Assembly: GCF_016722895.1 (NCBI RefSeq)
Contig: NZ_JAEQNA010000008.1
Location: forward strand, 62,001 to 126,000
Source: Ramlibacter aurantiacus
Lineage (GTDB): Bacteria; Pseudomonadota; Gammaproteobacteria; Burkholderiales; Burkholderiaceae_C
Direction: 5' to 3'
DNA: 64,000 nt
Numbering within the stretch: position 1 is the first letter of the stretch; every line of letters starts with the position of its first letter. Shown in pieces: positions 8,841-18,600 of this stretch. The notes under the pieces were generated by a model, which made no database searches, was not told where the DNA came from, and saw only the letters and a program-made list of their open reading frames with translations. The translations under genes were made by a program, and so were the position numbers.

Positions 8841-9248
8841 ATGCGAAGACAAGCCCAATGCGCCTGCGGTGCCGTGAAAGTCACCACAGAGGGCGAACCC
8901 AACGTCGTCATCGCCTGCCACTGCATAGATTGTCAGCGCCGCACTGGCTCGGTGTTCGGTACTGGCGCTTACTGGCCGGAGGAAAGGGTAGGTCTCAGCG
9001 GCGCGACGAAGCAGTTCTCACGTGCGACCTCTCTGGGCCACACATTCATAACAAACTTCTGCCCGACTTGCGGGACCTCCATGTACTGGAGTTCCGGTCG
9101 CAATCCGGGCGCCATCGGCGTGGCGGTGGGCGCCTTCGCCGACCCGAATTTCCCACCGCCAGTACGCTCGGTATGGGAGCAGACGAAACACGCTTGGGTA
9201 CAGGTCAGCGTGGCGCAGTATCACTTCCCGCAGGGTCGAGAGGGGTGA
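8841..9248 (+). CDS. GFA-family (CENP-V/glutathione-dependent formaldehyde-activating) zinc protein
   Basis: The 135-residue protein has the zinc-ligand pattern of the GFA fold: Cys8-x-Cys10 in CACGAV, CHCIDCQRRTG near residue 28, and FCPTCGTSMYW near residue 70. Proteins of this fold bind zinc. A minority activate formaldehyde through glutathione, while most have no known reaction. It stands alone between the catabolic operon and the prophage. The function here is unknown; the family assignment is firm. Confidence 0.9.
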   Translation: MRRQAQCACGAVKVTTEGEPNVVIACHCIDCQRRTGSVFGTGAYWPEERVGLSGATKQFSRATSLGHTFITNFCPTCGTSMYWSSGRNPGAIGVAVGAFADPNFPPPVRSVWEQTKHAWVQVSVAQYHFPQGREG

Positions 9249-9400
9249 AGCACGCCGGCCATGCAGCCGTTTTCGAGTTGTGGCAAAGCAGCAAGTATCT
9301 CTCAAAGAACACGGTGGCCAGCAATGCGACCATGCCTGACCAGCTTGGCAGATGTCCTGGTTCACTGCGTTCAAAAACTTCAGTTAACCGGAAGTGCTGT

Positions 9401-9440
9401 CCCGCAGTTACTGCGGGTGTCCGGGCCTGCGCCTCAGTAG
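9401..9440 (-). terminator. Hairpins after the late operon
   Basis: Downstream of the lysozyme gene, reading leftward, are a GCGCC...GGCGC hairpin and then a perfect CCCGCAG-TTA-CTGCGGG stem at 9401-9417. Neither is followed by a T-tract, so termination may be Rho-dependent or weak. This also marks the last position that can be called prophage on the left. No attachment-site repeat was recognised. Confidence 0.3.
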
Positions 9441-9447
9441 GGGCGCT

Positions 9448-9903
9448 TCAGATCATGAGCGCTGCTTCGGCCCTCCGTCTTGCCACCAAACCTGGCAAGA
9501 CCTTTCCGCCACCGTAGATCCAACGGCTGAGCTCCTGAGCTGCTGCCGCCCAGTCTCTCTGGTTGATGCGTCGGCGCAGAGTCGAGGCCTGTAGCCGGCC
9601 CGCACCAAGGTTGAAAGTGAAGTCCACAATGGCTGCGAGCCGACCCGGCGTTTCGGTGACTAGCACAGGGCAATACCGCAACGTGGCGTTCAGCGCGATG
9701 GTTAGGTCAATCGCCAGATAGCGTTCGCCCTCCTCCTGGGTAATCGGAGGGTGCTTCGGATCACAGAGACGGCCGTAGCCAATCGTCCGATAGCCCGCGG
9801 GGCAGATGTACGGGTGCGCGCGGGCAGGATCGTGCTTTGCCACGCGGTGGAAGCCTTCAAAGAGCTTGGCCAGGTCGATGGCCGCTCGAGGGACCTCGAT
9901 CAT
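9448..9903 (-). CDS. Phage endolysin, GH24 lysozyme
   Basis: The 151-residue T4-like muramidase hydrolyses peptidoglycan glycan strands. The catalytic glutamate is in KLFEGFH near residue 16, and the conserved TIGYGR segment follows at about residue 41. The later DFTFNLGAGRLQAS motif is typical of GH24 endolysins. There is no signal peptide or SAR helix at the N-terminus, so release should depend on the holin encoded just upstream. Its ATG overlaps the holin stop by four bases. No spanin gene was recognised in the lysis block. Confidence 0.93.
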   Translation of the reverse strand: MIEVPRAAIDLAKLFEGFHRVAKHDPARAHPYICPAGYRTIGYGRLCDPKHPPITQEEGERYLAIDLTIALNATLRYCPVLVTETPGRLAAIVDFTFNLGAGRLQASTLRRRINQRDWAAAAQELSRWIYGGGKVLPGLVARRRAEAALMI

Positions 9904-10376
9904 GCACGCACCCGGTCAAATACTCGGCCAAGGAACCAGAAGTTCAGCACTCCGGCCCATAGCGCCTGATCGGCATCTGTCCAAGTATGGAGAATGGCAC
10001 CTCCCCATGCGGAGCCGGCTGAGACGGCTGCTGCAAATGCCGCTATCTTCGCCGCGCAATACAGCGCCATGAACCAGTAGGTGATTACCGGACGCACGCT
10101 GATCGAGAGCGCGTCGGCCCAACGAGCGCCAGTCTTCTCGCCCTGTACGCGAACCGCGTCTCGCAGAGCCTCGATGCTGCCAACGTTCCAGGCCGCATCA
10201 GCACTAGCGCCGATTTCGGCCATCCGCTGCGCGCCCCGGATCTTTTCGAACTCCAGCGCTTTGTCCTGCAACGCGAGCTCGTGACCGCGCTCGCCTTTGC
10301 GGTCCAACCACTTCAGGATCTCGGGAGCCAGGCGGAATGCGCCGCCCAACAGACCTCCCAGCAGTGTCTCGATCAT
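9900..10376 (-). CDS. Phage holin-like protein (3TM type)
   Basis: This 158-residue protein has hydrophobic stretches near the N-terminus (LLGGLLGGAF) and two in the C-terminal half (VITYWFMALYCAAKIAAF and the AGVLNFWFLG region), separated by a charged central helix. The layout resembles Holin_3TM proteins. ATG 10376 begins the conserved MIETLLGG segment and overlaps the preceding gene by four bases. It lies directly before the endolysin gene, which is the main support for a holin role: timed membrane permeabilisation at the end of the lytic cycle. Confidence 0.75.
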   Translation of the reverse strand: MIETLLGGLLGGAFRLAPEILKWLDRKGERGHELALQDKALEFEKIRGAQRMAEIGASADAAWNVGSIEALRDAVRVQGEKTGARWADALSISVRPVITYWFMALYCAAKIAAFAAAVSAGSAWGGAILHTWTDADQALWAGVLNFWFLGRVFDRVRA

Positions 10377-10675
10377 TGGCCACCTCCAAGCAGCTTCAGC
10401 TTGATCGCGGCGCCAACTAGGAGCGCCGCCAGGACACCAGTCGTGACGACCTTGACGGTCGTTTGCCACGCGGTGCGGCGCGCATCGCGCCAGGCATCGA
10501 GCAGGTTGCGCAGCTCACGGATGTCTCGGGCGGCGTGGCCGTTTTCCAGGCCGAGATGGGAGAGGACACGCTCGGCTCCGCGCTCGGCGGCGCGATCGAG
10601 CAGTTCGTCGAAGTCCTCCTTGCGCAAGACAAGCATGTTCTCGATGAGGGCTGGATGGTGATCAGTTTCAGTCAT
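10373..10675 (-). CDS. Small membrane-anchored phage protein (DUF6127-like)
   Basis: The 100-residue protein has a charged N-terminal two thirds with predicted helices (LVLRKEDFDELLDRAAERGA) and one C-terminal membrane segment (TTGVLAALLVGAAIKLKLL). It resembles DUF6127 proteins found beside lysis genes. ATG 10675 has GGAG seven bases upstream and the stop overlaps the holin start. It may be an accessory to lysis, for example an antiholin or pinholin-like factor, but this is inferred from position only. Confidence 0.6.
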   Translation of the reverse strand: MTETDHHPALIENMLVLRKEDFDELLDRAAERGAERVLSHLGLENGHAARDIRELRNLLDAWRDARRTAWQTTVKVVTTGVLAALLVGAAIKLKLLGGGQ

Positions 10676-10685
10676 GGTGGTCTCC

Positions 10686-10727
10686 AAAAATGCGAAACCC
10701 GCCCGACGCGTGAGCATCAGGGCGGGT
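10686..10727 (-). terminator. Rho-independent terminator between tail and lysis genes
   Basis: On the reverse strand ACCCGCCC (10727-10720) pairs with GGGCGGGT (10704-10697) across a 15-base loop, followed by TTCGCATTTTT. This is a good intrinsic terminator shape. It lies between the last tail gene and the lysis cassette, so lysis genes may depend on read-through, antitermination or their own promoter. Confidence 0.6.
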
Positions 10728-10760
10728 CTCAAGGGTTGAATCGCGAGGATCAGTGGCTCG

Positions 10761-10982
10761 TCAAATCTCGATCAGCTCCAGCGTTAGGGTCGGCGCGACG
10801 CCTTCGATGATCTCGTCACGCACGAACACGTTCTGTCCAATGGCGGCGATCCCGCGGGCCTTGATGCGGCCGCCACCAGGCAACTGCACGGTTACGACGC
10901 CGGTGCCGACTTCTATGACGGCGCCCGCCTGCAGCGGTGGCTCGGGAAGCAATTGGCGGAACTGCTCATAGAGGTTATGCAT
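10761..10982 (-). CDS. Small conserved phage tail-region protein
   Basis: The 73-residue protein starts MHNLYEQFRQLLPEPPLQAG and is rich in beta-forming segments (VIEVGTGVVTVQLPGGGRI, NVFVRDEIIEG). This suggests a small OB- or SH3-like barrel. Comparable proteins follow the large tail-tip genes in Burkholderia-type siphoprophages, from memory of the family. The start at 10982 overlaps the end of the previous gene by eight bases and follows a GGGGG stretch. No function is assigned. Confidence 0.6.
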   Translation of the reverse strand: MHNLYEQFRQLLPEPPLQAGAVIEVGTGVVTVQLPGGGRIKARGIAAIGQNVFVRDEIIEGVAPTLTLELIEI

Positions 10983-12966
10983 ACGCTTGCACCCCCAAGG
11001 TCTGCCAGACCTCCGGCATACCCGCTTCAATTTGCGTCGAGCGCACAAGGCCGCGCCGCGTGACGCTTCCGTCCTGGTACTCAACGAAGGCGCCCGGCTC
11101 GATGACTTCGGTCTCAGGAAGCACGGGCAGACGCAGGCTCACCTCGATCTGATGCCCCGTGTCGGCCAGCACGGCGAGGCCACGCTGCCGCGCTGCGGCC
11201 GCCGCCGTGATCAGGGCGTCGATCACCATCGGCGCCAGTACGTCTCCCGCGGTGCCGGCGCGCGTTACCTGCCCGAGCACGCCAACGTCCTGCCCCGACA
11301 CGAACACGCGGTTGTAGGCTGGCTTCTCAATCCAGCGCAGCGACTCGCGGGCGACTGCATCGACAGGCAACACGAAGTCGGGAGCGCGCGTGCCCCATTC
11401 CCATGGCGCGGCGGGATAGCGGTGTCGCACGCGCAGCGTCTTTGCTGAAGCGTGCGGCAGCAAGTAGCCACCTGCTGCCTGCGCTATGCTGGTGAGAGCC
11501 TCAATCCATGTGCCCTGGCGAGCAAAGGCGCCTGCCGGCACGTTCCAGTCGGTGAGCCCCCAGTCGACGGTCCAGCCGAGCGGAACACCATTGAGCGTGA
11601 GCACGTCGTCCATCAATTGGCGAGCGGTGCGGCCTTCCTGGTTTGAAAAGGTCATTACGGGCGCATAGGGCGCCGCCAGCACCGCGTTGTGCCCGCGCCC
11701 GGAGATCCGGATGCTTGACTCGCCGAAGGTGCGCTCGCGACTGATGTTCTCGGCAAGCACGCGGAACTCGGTGCCGTTGATAGTCACGCGCAGTTCCACC
11801 GGGCCGTCGGTGGGCTCTACCAGAGCCTGGGCGCTGACAGGCAGCGAGGCGTTGAAGCCCCAGGTCCAACTGTCCGCATCGAGACTTAGAGAGAGGCCCA
11901 GGGCTGGCACCAGGGCGTTGTCGGAGATGCGGTAGAGGCTGACGTTGTTGATCACCATGTAGACCCTCCTGATGGGGAGAATGGCGGTTTCGGTGGGCGG
12001 CTGCTCTGCGTTCGGCTCCCACGGACCCTCGTTGAACAGCAGGTCCGTGCCGCGATGCCCGAACGGGTATTCGAAGAGCAGGTGCGCCGGCCCGGCATAG
12101 GGCCCGGGCCCGGGCGGCGTTTCGCTCCAGGGAGGCAGGTCGATGCCTGGGGGCGGCGGCACGGCATCCTGGAACCGCCCGGCCCACCCCTTGGGGAGCG
12201 GCGTGGCGATCTGGTGGTCCGCCTGGTACAGGCGCGAGAGAAAGCGCGCCACCTGCCAGTGCGCGTCCTGGTTCGGCCGCTTGCGCCGGTCGCCATCCTG
12301 TTGGCGGAACGCGGTGGAGCACCGCGAGCCGGTTCCGTCGCGGAACGCCATCCGCAGGGTGCGCCAGACGGGTGTGGAGTCCTGGTGCGAAAGCCCGGTG
12401 CCCAGCCGGTGGCCTGTCCCGCCCTGAAACCGCGCGCTGGGCGTGACGAGCAGGCTGCGCGAGGTGCGCGGCTGCCGGGCGATCATGCCTGCAGGTTCTT
12501 TCTGTGCCGCCTGGAACTGCGCGGCCCACCCATGTGGCGAGGCAGTGGAGTCCTTGTGCCCCGTAGCGAAGCCCCCGCTCTGCGCCCCCGTCTCTTGCCA
12601 CGGGGCGCGCGTGGCACTGACGGTGGGGCGCTGCGTCATCGTCAGGTACTTGGCCGACGCGGCGAACGCCGGCCCAGGGAACTGACCCGTGACGCGCACC
12701 TGCGCGATGTAGCTGACCTTCGCGCGCAGCGAGGGCAACGGCAGCACGCCCGCGACGACCGCAGTCGCGTCCTTGTCGGACTCGCCGTCGCCAGGCGGCT
12801 CGGCCCCGAACACCAGGTGCGGGCTGGGAGCGGCCGACGACCAGAAGACGAGGCTTGCAACGCCAGGCGGATCCGGGTCAGCCGGCGCCGACGTGCCCGC
12901 TCCCGCCCCTCCAAACACAAGGTCCGGGTTAGGCTCCCCCGTGCCGGAGAAGACGATGTCGGCCAT
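10975..12966 (-). CDS. Large phage tail-tip or fibre protein with internal repeats
   Basis: This 663-residue protein begins with repeated short segments ending in LVFxG (DIVFSGTG, DLVFGGAG, HLVFGAEP) and a Pro/Gly-rich region. A middle part (about residues 110-270) has degenerate repeats of a QDSTP...GW/LxxxFQ-type unit. The C-terminal 300 residues (from about VYMVINNVSLYRI) look like a globular tail protein with a probable beta-rich fold. It follows three other tail genes and overlaps the next upstream one by one base (TGATG). It is probably part of the tail tip or host-recognition complex; the exact role is unknown. Confidence 0.7.
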   Translation of the reverse strand: MADIVFSGTGEPNPDLVFGGAGAGTSAPADPDPPGVASLVFWSSAAPSPHLVFGAEPPGDGESDKDATAVVAGVLPLPSLRAKVSYIAQVRVTGQFPGPAFAASAKYLTMTQRPTVSATRAPWQETGAQSGGFATGHKDSTASPHGWAAQFQAAQKEPAGMIARQPRTSRSLLVTPSARFQGGTGHRLGTGLSHQDSTPVWRTLRMAFRDGTGSRCSTAFRQQDGDRRKRPNQDAHWQVARFLSRLYQADHQIATPLPKGWAGRFQDAVPPPPGIDLPPWSETPPGPGPYAGPAHLLFEYPFGHRGTDLLFNEGPWEPNAEQPPTETAILPIRRVYMVINNVSLYRISDNALVPALGLSLSLDADSWTWGFNASLPVSAQALVEPTDGPVELRVTINGTEFRVLAENISRERTFGESSIRISGRGHNAVLAAPYAPVMTFSNQEGRTARQLMDDVLTLNGVPLGWTVDWGLTDWNVPAGAFARQGTWIEALTSIAQAAGGYLLPHASAKTLRVRHRYPAAPWEWGTRAPDFVLPVDAVARESLRWIEKPAYNRVFVSGQDVGVLGQVTRAGTAGDVLAPMVIDALITAAAAARQRGLAVLADTGHQIEVSLRLPVLPETEVIEPGAFVEYQDGSVTRRGLVRSTQIEAGMPEVWQTLGVQAYA

Positions 12967-13358
12967 CAGGTGAGCTCGGCGCTCATCAGCATAACTTCAC
13001 CACCAGCGTACAAGGTGGCCTTGTCCAACTCGACCTCCCAGTCGCCCGCCCCGAAACCCGCGTCGGCGTCGAAGCACGTGTCGCCGTCGCCATTCACGAA
13101 GCGCGCCCAAGTGGGCGCACCCGTGGCGACGATGAATCCGTTGGCCGACTGTGTGAGCTTCAGGGCGGCGTTCTCGATCACCCCTGCGGGTTGCGTGAGC
13201 GGAATTTCCGTCAGCATTTCGCTGGTCGGCACGCCGCTGGCCGTCTCAGGCCGCGTGCCCCCGTAGATGCGAACGGCGGGATTGCCCGCACCCGAGTTCA
13301 GGTGCTGGAGCGATCCGTTGAGGCGAAAGACGTTGTGGGTGGCGGTGATGGTGATCAC
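12966..13358 (-). CDS. Small phage tail-associated protein
   Basis: The 130-residue protein is rich in beta-strand residues, with repeats of Thr, Gly and Asn (TATHNVFRLNGSLQHLNSG, DGDTCFDADAGFGAGDWEVE). It overlaps both neighbours (ATGA upstream, TGATG downstream), so translation is coupled to the lectin-like gene and the large tail protein. It probably belongs to the tail tip or fibre. I do not recognise the family. Confidence 0.65.
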   Translation of the reverse strand: MITITATHNVFRLNGSLQHLNSGAGNPAVRIYGGTRPETASGVPTSEMLTEIPLTQPAGVIENAALKLTQSANGFIVATGAPTWARFVNGDGDTCFDADAGFGAGDWEVELDKATLYAGGEVMLMSAELT

Positions 13359-14374
13359 AGCGGCACCGCCAGGACAGAGTCCGCCACCACGGCGCGGAAC
13401 CCGCCCGTGTGGTCATAGCTGAACACGGTAAAGGGTCGCTCGAGCGCCACCTGATTGAAGGTGTAGGCGCCCGTGACCGGATCGCTCCATGTTTCGCGAG
13501 CTACGGTCAGCGTCTTCTCGTCAACCAGCACCACGCGCCTGCACACAGGCGTGTTGGTGGAGCCGGCCTTTTGCTTCACCGTCCCGGTGATCTTGCCGCC
13601 GCCACTGTGGTTGATGTTGTGACGATTCAGGTTCGCCGGCATGAATCGGGCCGCTGCCCCGCCCACTCGGTCTTCTCCGCGACTTGTGCGAGGCAGGTCA
13701 GAGCCCAGCATTGCCCGACCAGTGCCGGCGACAGGGACCTCGCCGAGCGTGATTGCGCTGCCCACATTGCCTTTGACGTGATGAATTCGCAAGGTGCAGC
13801 CATAACCGAAAATGGCGGGTCGCAGACTGGCAAAGTCCCGCCGACTCTCGTACACGACGACTGCGCCGGCACTGGCAACGCGGATGATCCAATACCAAGT
13901 GCCATTGATTTGCGCCTGTGCGCGGCGCGCGTCAATGCGCAGCGTCCGACGCTGCCCTGCGACTAGCCACGCAGCGTCATCCTTGAAGTCGGACCCGTGA
14001 AGGCTGTTGTATTCGCTTGCGCCGTTTGTCCAACTCGAACGCTGCCAGGAATGAAGGGTGCCGTTGTGGTTATATGCGAGCCGGTGCCCTTCGTAGTTGC
14101 CGGTTCCGTTTGCCCCGGTGTTCGAGTAGAGCCAGAAACCGAAATGCCAAGCTGACGACATCTTGGACACAAGCTCGATGTCCACTTCAAACCAAAAGTC
14201 TTGGGTGAAGTCGGCGTGGAGCATGTGCCAAAACGACTGGTTGCTGCCGTACACCAGGTCCACCGCTTCTGCTGTGGCATTGTGGGTCGCGGAAAAGCCT
14301 GAGCCGTTCCCGCCGACTTGAGCGAAGCCGGCAGGAATACCCGTGGCGAATGTCTCGTCAATCGGGTAGGGCAC
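13355..14374 (-). CDS. Tail fibre-like protein with lectin-type and carboxypeptidase-regulatory-like domains
   Basis: The 339-residue product starts at a GTG with GGAGG about six bases upstream. Residues about 5-215 resemble a concanavalin A-like jelly roll (FWFEVDIELVSKMSSAWHFGFWLYSNT). The last 100 residues (KITGTVKQK...TGAYTFNQVAL) resemble the carboxypeptidase regulatory-like fold often used as a spacer in adhesins. This makes it a candidate receptor-binding component. The domain calls are by pattern only. Neighbours upstream and downstream are tail genes in the same operon. Confidence 0.65.
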   Translation of the reverse strand: MPYPIDETFATGIPAGFAQVGGNGSGFSATHNATAEAVDLVYGSNQSFWHMLHADFTQDFWFEVDIELVSKMSSAWHFGFWLYSNTGANGTGNYEGHRLAYNHNGTLHSWQRSSWTNGASEYNSLHGSDFKDDAAWLVAGQRRTLRIDARRAQAQINGTWYWIIRVASAGAVVVYESRRDFASLRPAIFGYGCTLRIHHVKGNVGSAITLGEVPVAGTGRAMLGSDLPRTSRGEDRVGGAAARFMPANLNRHNINHSGGGKITGTVKQKAGSTNTPVCRRVVLVDEKTLTVARETWSDPVTGAYTFNQVALERPFTVFSYDHTGGFRAVVADSVLAVPL

Positions 14375-14377
14375 GCC

Positions 14378-15673
14378 TTACCTCCAGGGGCCGGTGATGT
14401 CGAACAACATGCCGCACGAATTGCCCTCGCCCGAGCCGTAGCCGCCCGCGCAAGTGACGTACATCATCTTGCGACCGGGCTGGCCGATGACGTTGTCCAG
14501 CACTTCGCGGTGTGCATAGGGTGCGTTGTGCATGACGTAGTGCGGGCCGGGTAGCAGCCCCCGCACATGGGCTGGGTTTTCCTCGCGCAAGTAGATCGGG
14601 TGTGCGATGACGCCCATATCCGGCCCGTTCGGGAAGGTGATGCCGCCCGTGTAGCCTGAGCGGATGGAACCGATGTTCTGTGTGTGCATCATCGACAGCA
14701 TCGAGAGGCGCATATGACCGCCTGTCTGATGCCATGCCCGCATGGCGTACCGGCCGTTGAAGTCAAACATCCACGGCGCCCCGCCGTTATCAAACCAATA
14801 GGTGACCGAGTTGGCTGCGTTCGACCATCTATCCGTGGCGAACAAAAGGCTGTTGTAGTTGTCGCCGGCCTTGAAGCTGTTGAACTCGCCGGCCGCATAG
14901 AACATCCGGCCGTCGTTCTGATTGCGCGGGGCCAGGAAGACATAGAAAAGGCGGTCATCACCGACAATGAACCAGGTGCGGGCCATGTTGCCGCCGTCGC
15001 CGCTTGACTCGGAGTACGAGCTTTGATTAGTCCAAAGGCTCGCGTAGTACCACTTGTTCCAGCCGTAAATGCCGCCGGTGCCAGTGCCACCGTTGCCCTG
15101 CTCGTTGATGTTAGGGTTGTTGGGGTCGAAGGGTGCGCGGCCTCCCGGCAGGAACGTGTCGACATCCGACATTGATTCGGCGATCGTCACGCGGGCGAAC
15201 TTGGCCCAGGTCGTCGTGTAGCCGACCGGCATACCGTCGTCCACGCGAATGAAGGGTCGCGAGCCTTGCACGTTCGGCGAGCGATAGACGCGCTTTTGGG
15301 TGCCGGTGTAGGCGATCTGAAAGCCCAGCGCAGCGGCCTTTGTGCTGATCGTCCCAGTGGCCGGCGTCACTGGCGTCGAGCCGGTAGCCAACACGAAACG
15401 CAGCGTGAGCGAGTCGACATAGGTGATGCGGTACTGGCCGTTGTAGGCCGCCTGCTCTGCGCCTTCCACTTGCAGGATCTGGTTGACTTCGTAGCCGTGC
15501 GCGGTGGCATACGTGACAGTGGCGGTGTTGCCCTCGCGCGTGATGCTGGCCACCGTGCGCAGGTTGAATCCGTTGACCAGGACGGCGTCGAGCAGGTTCG
15601 TCACGTCGCCCCAGTTGTTGCTCAGGACGGGCGCGCCGCCCATGCCGCTGTGTGCGTATTTAACGCTAGTCAT
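14378..15673 (-). CDS. Phage tail protein
   Basis: The 431-residue protein starts MTSVKYAHSGMGGAPVLSNNWGDVTNLLDAVLVNGFN, a kind of opening seen in large tail proteins of Burkholderiales siphoprophages. A short beta-rich domain (VNQILQVEGAEQ) is followed by an aromatic- and Gly-rich C-terminal half with many Trp, Tyr and Asn residues, typical of tail surfaces. The start overlaps the stop of the 1210-residue tail gene (ATGA). It is probably structural; a precise role is not visible. Confidence 0.7.
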   Translation of the reverse strand: MTSVKYAHSGMGGAPVLSNNWGDVTNLLDAVLVNGFNLRTVASITREGNTATVTYATAHGYEVNQILQVEGAEQAAYNGQYRITYVDSLTLRFVLATGSTPVTPATGTISTKAAALGFQIAYTGTQKRVYRSPNVQGSRPFIRVDDGMPVGYTTTWAKFARVTIAESMSDVDTFLPGGRAPFDPNNPNINEQGNGGTGTGGIYGWNKWYYASLWTNQSSYSESSGDGGNMARTWFIVGDDRLFYVFLAPRNQNDGRMFYAAGEFNSFKAGDNYNSLLFATDRWSNAANSVTYWFDNGGAPWMFDFNGRYAMRAWHQTGGHMRLSMLSMMHTQNIGSIRSGYTGGITFPNGPDMGVIAHPIYLREENPAHVRGLLPGPHYVMHNAPYAHREVLDNVIGQPGRKMMYVTCAGGYGSGEGNSCGMLFDITGPWR

Positions 15674-18600
15674 AGTGTGTCAACGTCTCCGCGAATGAGA
15701 AGGGTGAATTGATCGTCCGGCACAGTCTCCGGTCCTTGTTGCACGGTACGGACAACCCACACCGGGAATTGCGCCCCGACTGTGTTGAACCGCATCACGT
15801 TGCCGACTGCCCAGCCCGCGCCCCAGCCGAGGGGGTCGATGCTGAAATAGGGCACGCCGGTCGCCGGGTTGATCGGCGCGCAGACCGACGTGACGGTGCC
15901 GCTCGCGATCACGCCCACGTTCTCGCCGATCACGTCGAACGACGTGGTGTTGGTGAACCGAATGATCCAACGCTCGCTGATCGCGCCGCGATTGGTGACC
16001 GCGATGGGGAACTGCGCCACGTTGTAGGTGGCGGTCGCCACAGCCCCCTTGACCGTGTCCTGCCAGGTGCCGTCCCACGATGCCTGGTCGAACACGATGT
16101 TGGTGCGCGCGAACAGGTCGCCTGCGATCAGCGCACTGGACACGTAGCTGCCGGCCGGGTAGTTGTGCGTCAGGGCGCGGGTGAAGCTGATCTCGCCGTT
16201 GATCGACGCCTCGCGGACCACAGCCATGTCCTCGATGCGGTGCTGCACCGTCACCGGCTGGGCATAGCCCGCCACGTTGGTGAAGGTCACCGTGCCGGCC
16301 TCGAGGTCGGCGGTGTAGCCCGTGTTGACCACCTGCCCGTTCGAATCGATCACGCGCACCCGGCTCAGGCGCACCCGGCCGCAGTTGATCGTCTGGTTGT
16401 TGCTCACCGTGGCGGTGATCGCGCCGGTGTGGCCGACGACGGCGAAGCCGCCCGCGCGGAAGATCGGCACGCGGCCGTCGGAGGGCAGGCGCACCGGGTC
16501 GATGCCCAGCAACTCGGCGTCCAGCGGCAGGTAGCTGTAGCTCACCGTGTTGTACCGGATGCTGTTGATCATCACCAGGTCGGCCGGGATCGTGGTGAGG
16601 CCGGCGATCTGGAGGTGCGACAGGTCCGTGTTCAGTTCGGCTGGGCCGGATGGGTTGACGAAGTAGAGTTCGATCACCCCGTATTCGTAGTCGACGCGCC
16701 CCTTCACACGGGTGCCGTTGATCTTGCCGTCCACGCCGGCGGCGACATTGAACGAGGTGCCGTCCATCAGGGTCCCGAGCACCGAGAAGCTGCCCGGGCG
16801 CAGCGGCGAGGCAGCCGTGCGGAACACGGTGTAGGAGGTCGCGAACGGCGCGGTCAGGCCGGCTGTGGGCGGCGCAATGACGCCGCGCCAGTTGGACACT
16901 GTCGGTGCCTGCCCCGCCACCCAGTAGCTGAGGGTGAGCACGCCGGAGGCGCCCGCAACCGAGCCGGAGGGGGTGCCGCCGCCGGTGGTCGGCGACGGAT
17001 CGCGCACCAGCGTGTTGTCGGGCAACTGCTTGTACAGCACGCCGCCCAACATGAAGTTCGCCCCGCGCAGCGTGTAGTTGGGGACCATCTCCGTGCGCAA
17101 GCAGCACGCGTTCGCCTTGATGCTGATCGAGTCCGCGCTGGCCGTCGAGTTGGAGTAGGACACGCTGACCGCGCTGGCGAGGAGCTCGCACTGGCGCGAC
17201 CGGTTGTTGTTCGTGTACTCCTGGATGTCGTTCCAGCGTTGCTGAGTGGTGCCCTGGTGCCCGTATCCGGAGCCGATCACGCCATACCACTGCACGTTCC
17301 GCGACGGGCCGGAAATGTCGAACTCCGACACGGGCACCACGCTGTTGTTCTCGATGGTGCCCGCCGCGTAGTCGATGGTGCCGCAGTTGACGTTCTGGTT
17401 GTTGCCCGGGTCCTTGAAATACAGGACGCCCGCCCCGTTGTCCCGCACCAGCACACTCACCACGCGCTCTTGGAACAGGAGCTGGTTGGTCGAGAAGCCG
17501 AGCCCATACGTGAACTTGACGCTGGCGTAGAAGCGCACCGAGCCGGGGCGGATGTTGGTGGCACCCAGGTAACCGCTCAGCACGTCCACCGAAACGGAGG
17601 TGGTGATGTCGCCGTCGATGTCCAGCAGGAAGACGGTGCCCGCCGGCGGCATCGCGTTGGGGCTGATCCGCACCACGCCCTCGGTGTAGTCGACCGAGCC
17701 AGTGGCGTCGCCGGTGAGTTGGCCGAGGCCATTGTCCGTTGCCGTCTTCATGCCGCCGTGGTCCCACTTGATGATGGCGCTGCCAATCTTGATGGCCTTC
17801 TCGCCCTTCTCTTCGCTCAGGTCGCCGCTGGTGTTAAGCGGGAAGTAGACCTTGCTGCCGTGCGACAAGAGCGTGTTGGTGGCGGGCACCGTGTTCACGG
17901 CCGACGCGGACTGGATGATGATCCGGCTGCCGACGTCCGGCAGCGCGCCCAGCGTCACGACCACCGAGCCGGTGGTGAAGCTCAGTGTGCCGACTCCGTA
18001 GGCGGAATCCAGACCCTTGATCGCGCCGCTGCCGTCCTCGCGCAGCGTGTACCAGCGGCCCTGCGCGAGGTAGCTGATGGCCAGGGTGCGCTTCAAAGGG
18101 ATGTCGTCCAGCACGAAGGCATAGCTCTGGCTGCGCGACTCGATGGTGACCGGGATGGCCCGCTGGTCGGTGATGAGGTCCGGGACATCGGCGGGGATGA
18201 ACGTAACCGCGTGCGCCGCGCTGCTGCCCTCGCTCGAGAAGACGCTCGGGGCCGCCAGCGTGACGATCCCGTTGTCGTAGTCCACCCGACCGACTTCCGT
18301 GCCCACGTTCATCAGCCGCCCACCCGCGTCGGTGAGCGTCACGCCGCTGCGGTCGATGCTGAGCGAGCCGGGGTAGATCGGCGCGCCGACGTGCATCGCC
18401 TGCGAGTTGTTGAAGATGAGGTTGAGGGTGCGGGTGATCGCGGCGCCGGTGGCAACCAGCGCTGCGCTGACACCGTTGGAGCGCACGTCAGAGATGGGGG
18501 TTTCCGTCTGCGCGCTCGGCACAAGCTGCGTGAACATGCTTGCGGCTTTCACCGTCAGGTCACCGAGGCCAGCGGCGTCGACCAGCGGCACCACGCCGAC

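Noticed and set aside
8533..8926. Leftward open frames between the aldolase and GFA genes
   Set aside because: The translations show no recognisable features and there is no suitable ribosome binding site. One also overlaps the well-supported GFA gene.
9401..9417. CCCGCAG-TTA-CTGCGGG hairpin as an attachment-site core
   Set aside because: No matching copy was found at the right end of the prophage, so it was treated only as a hairpin.
13409..13966. Rightward frames opposite the lectin-like tail gene
   Set aside because: They have no motif support and are antisense to a gene coupled with both neighbours.
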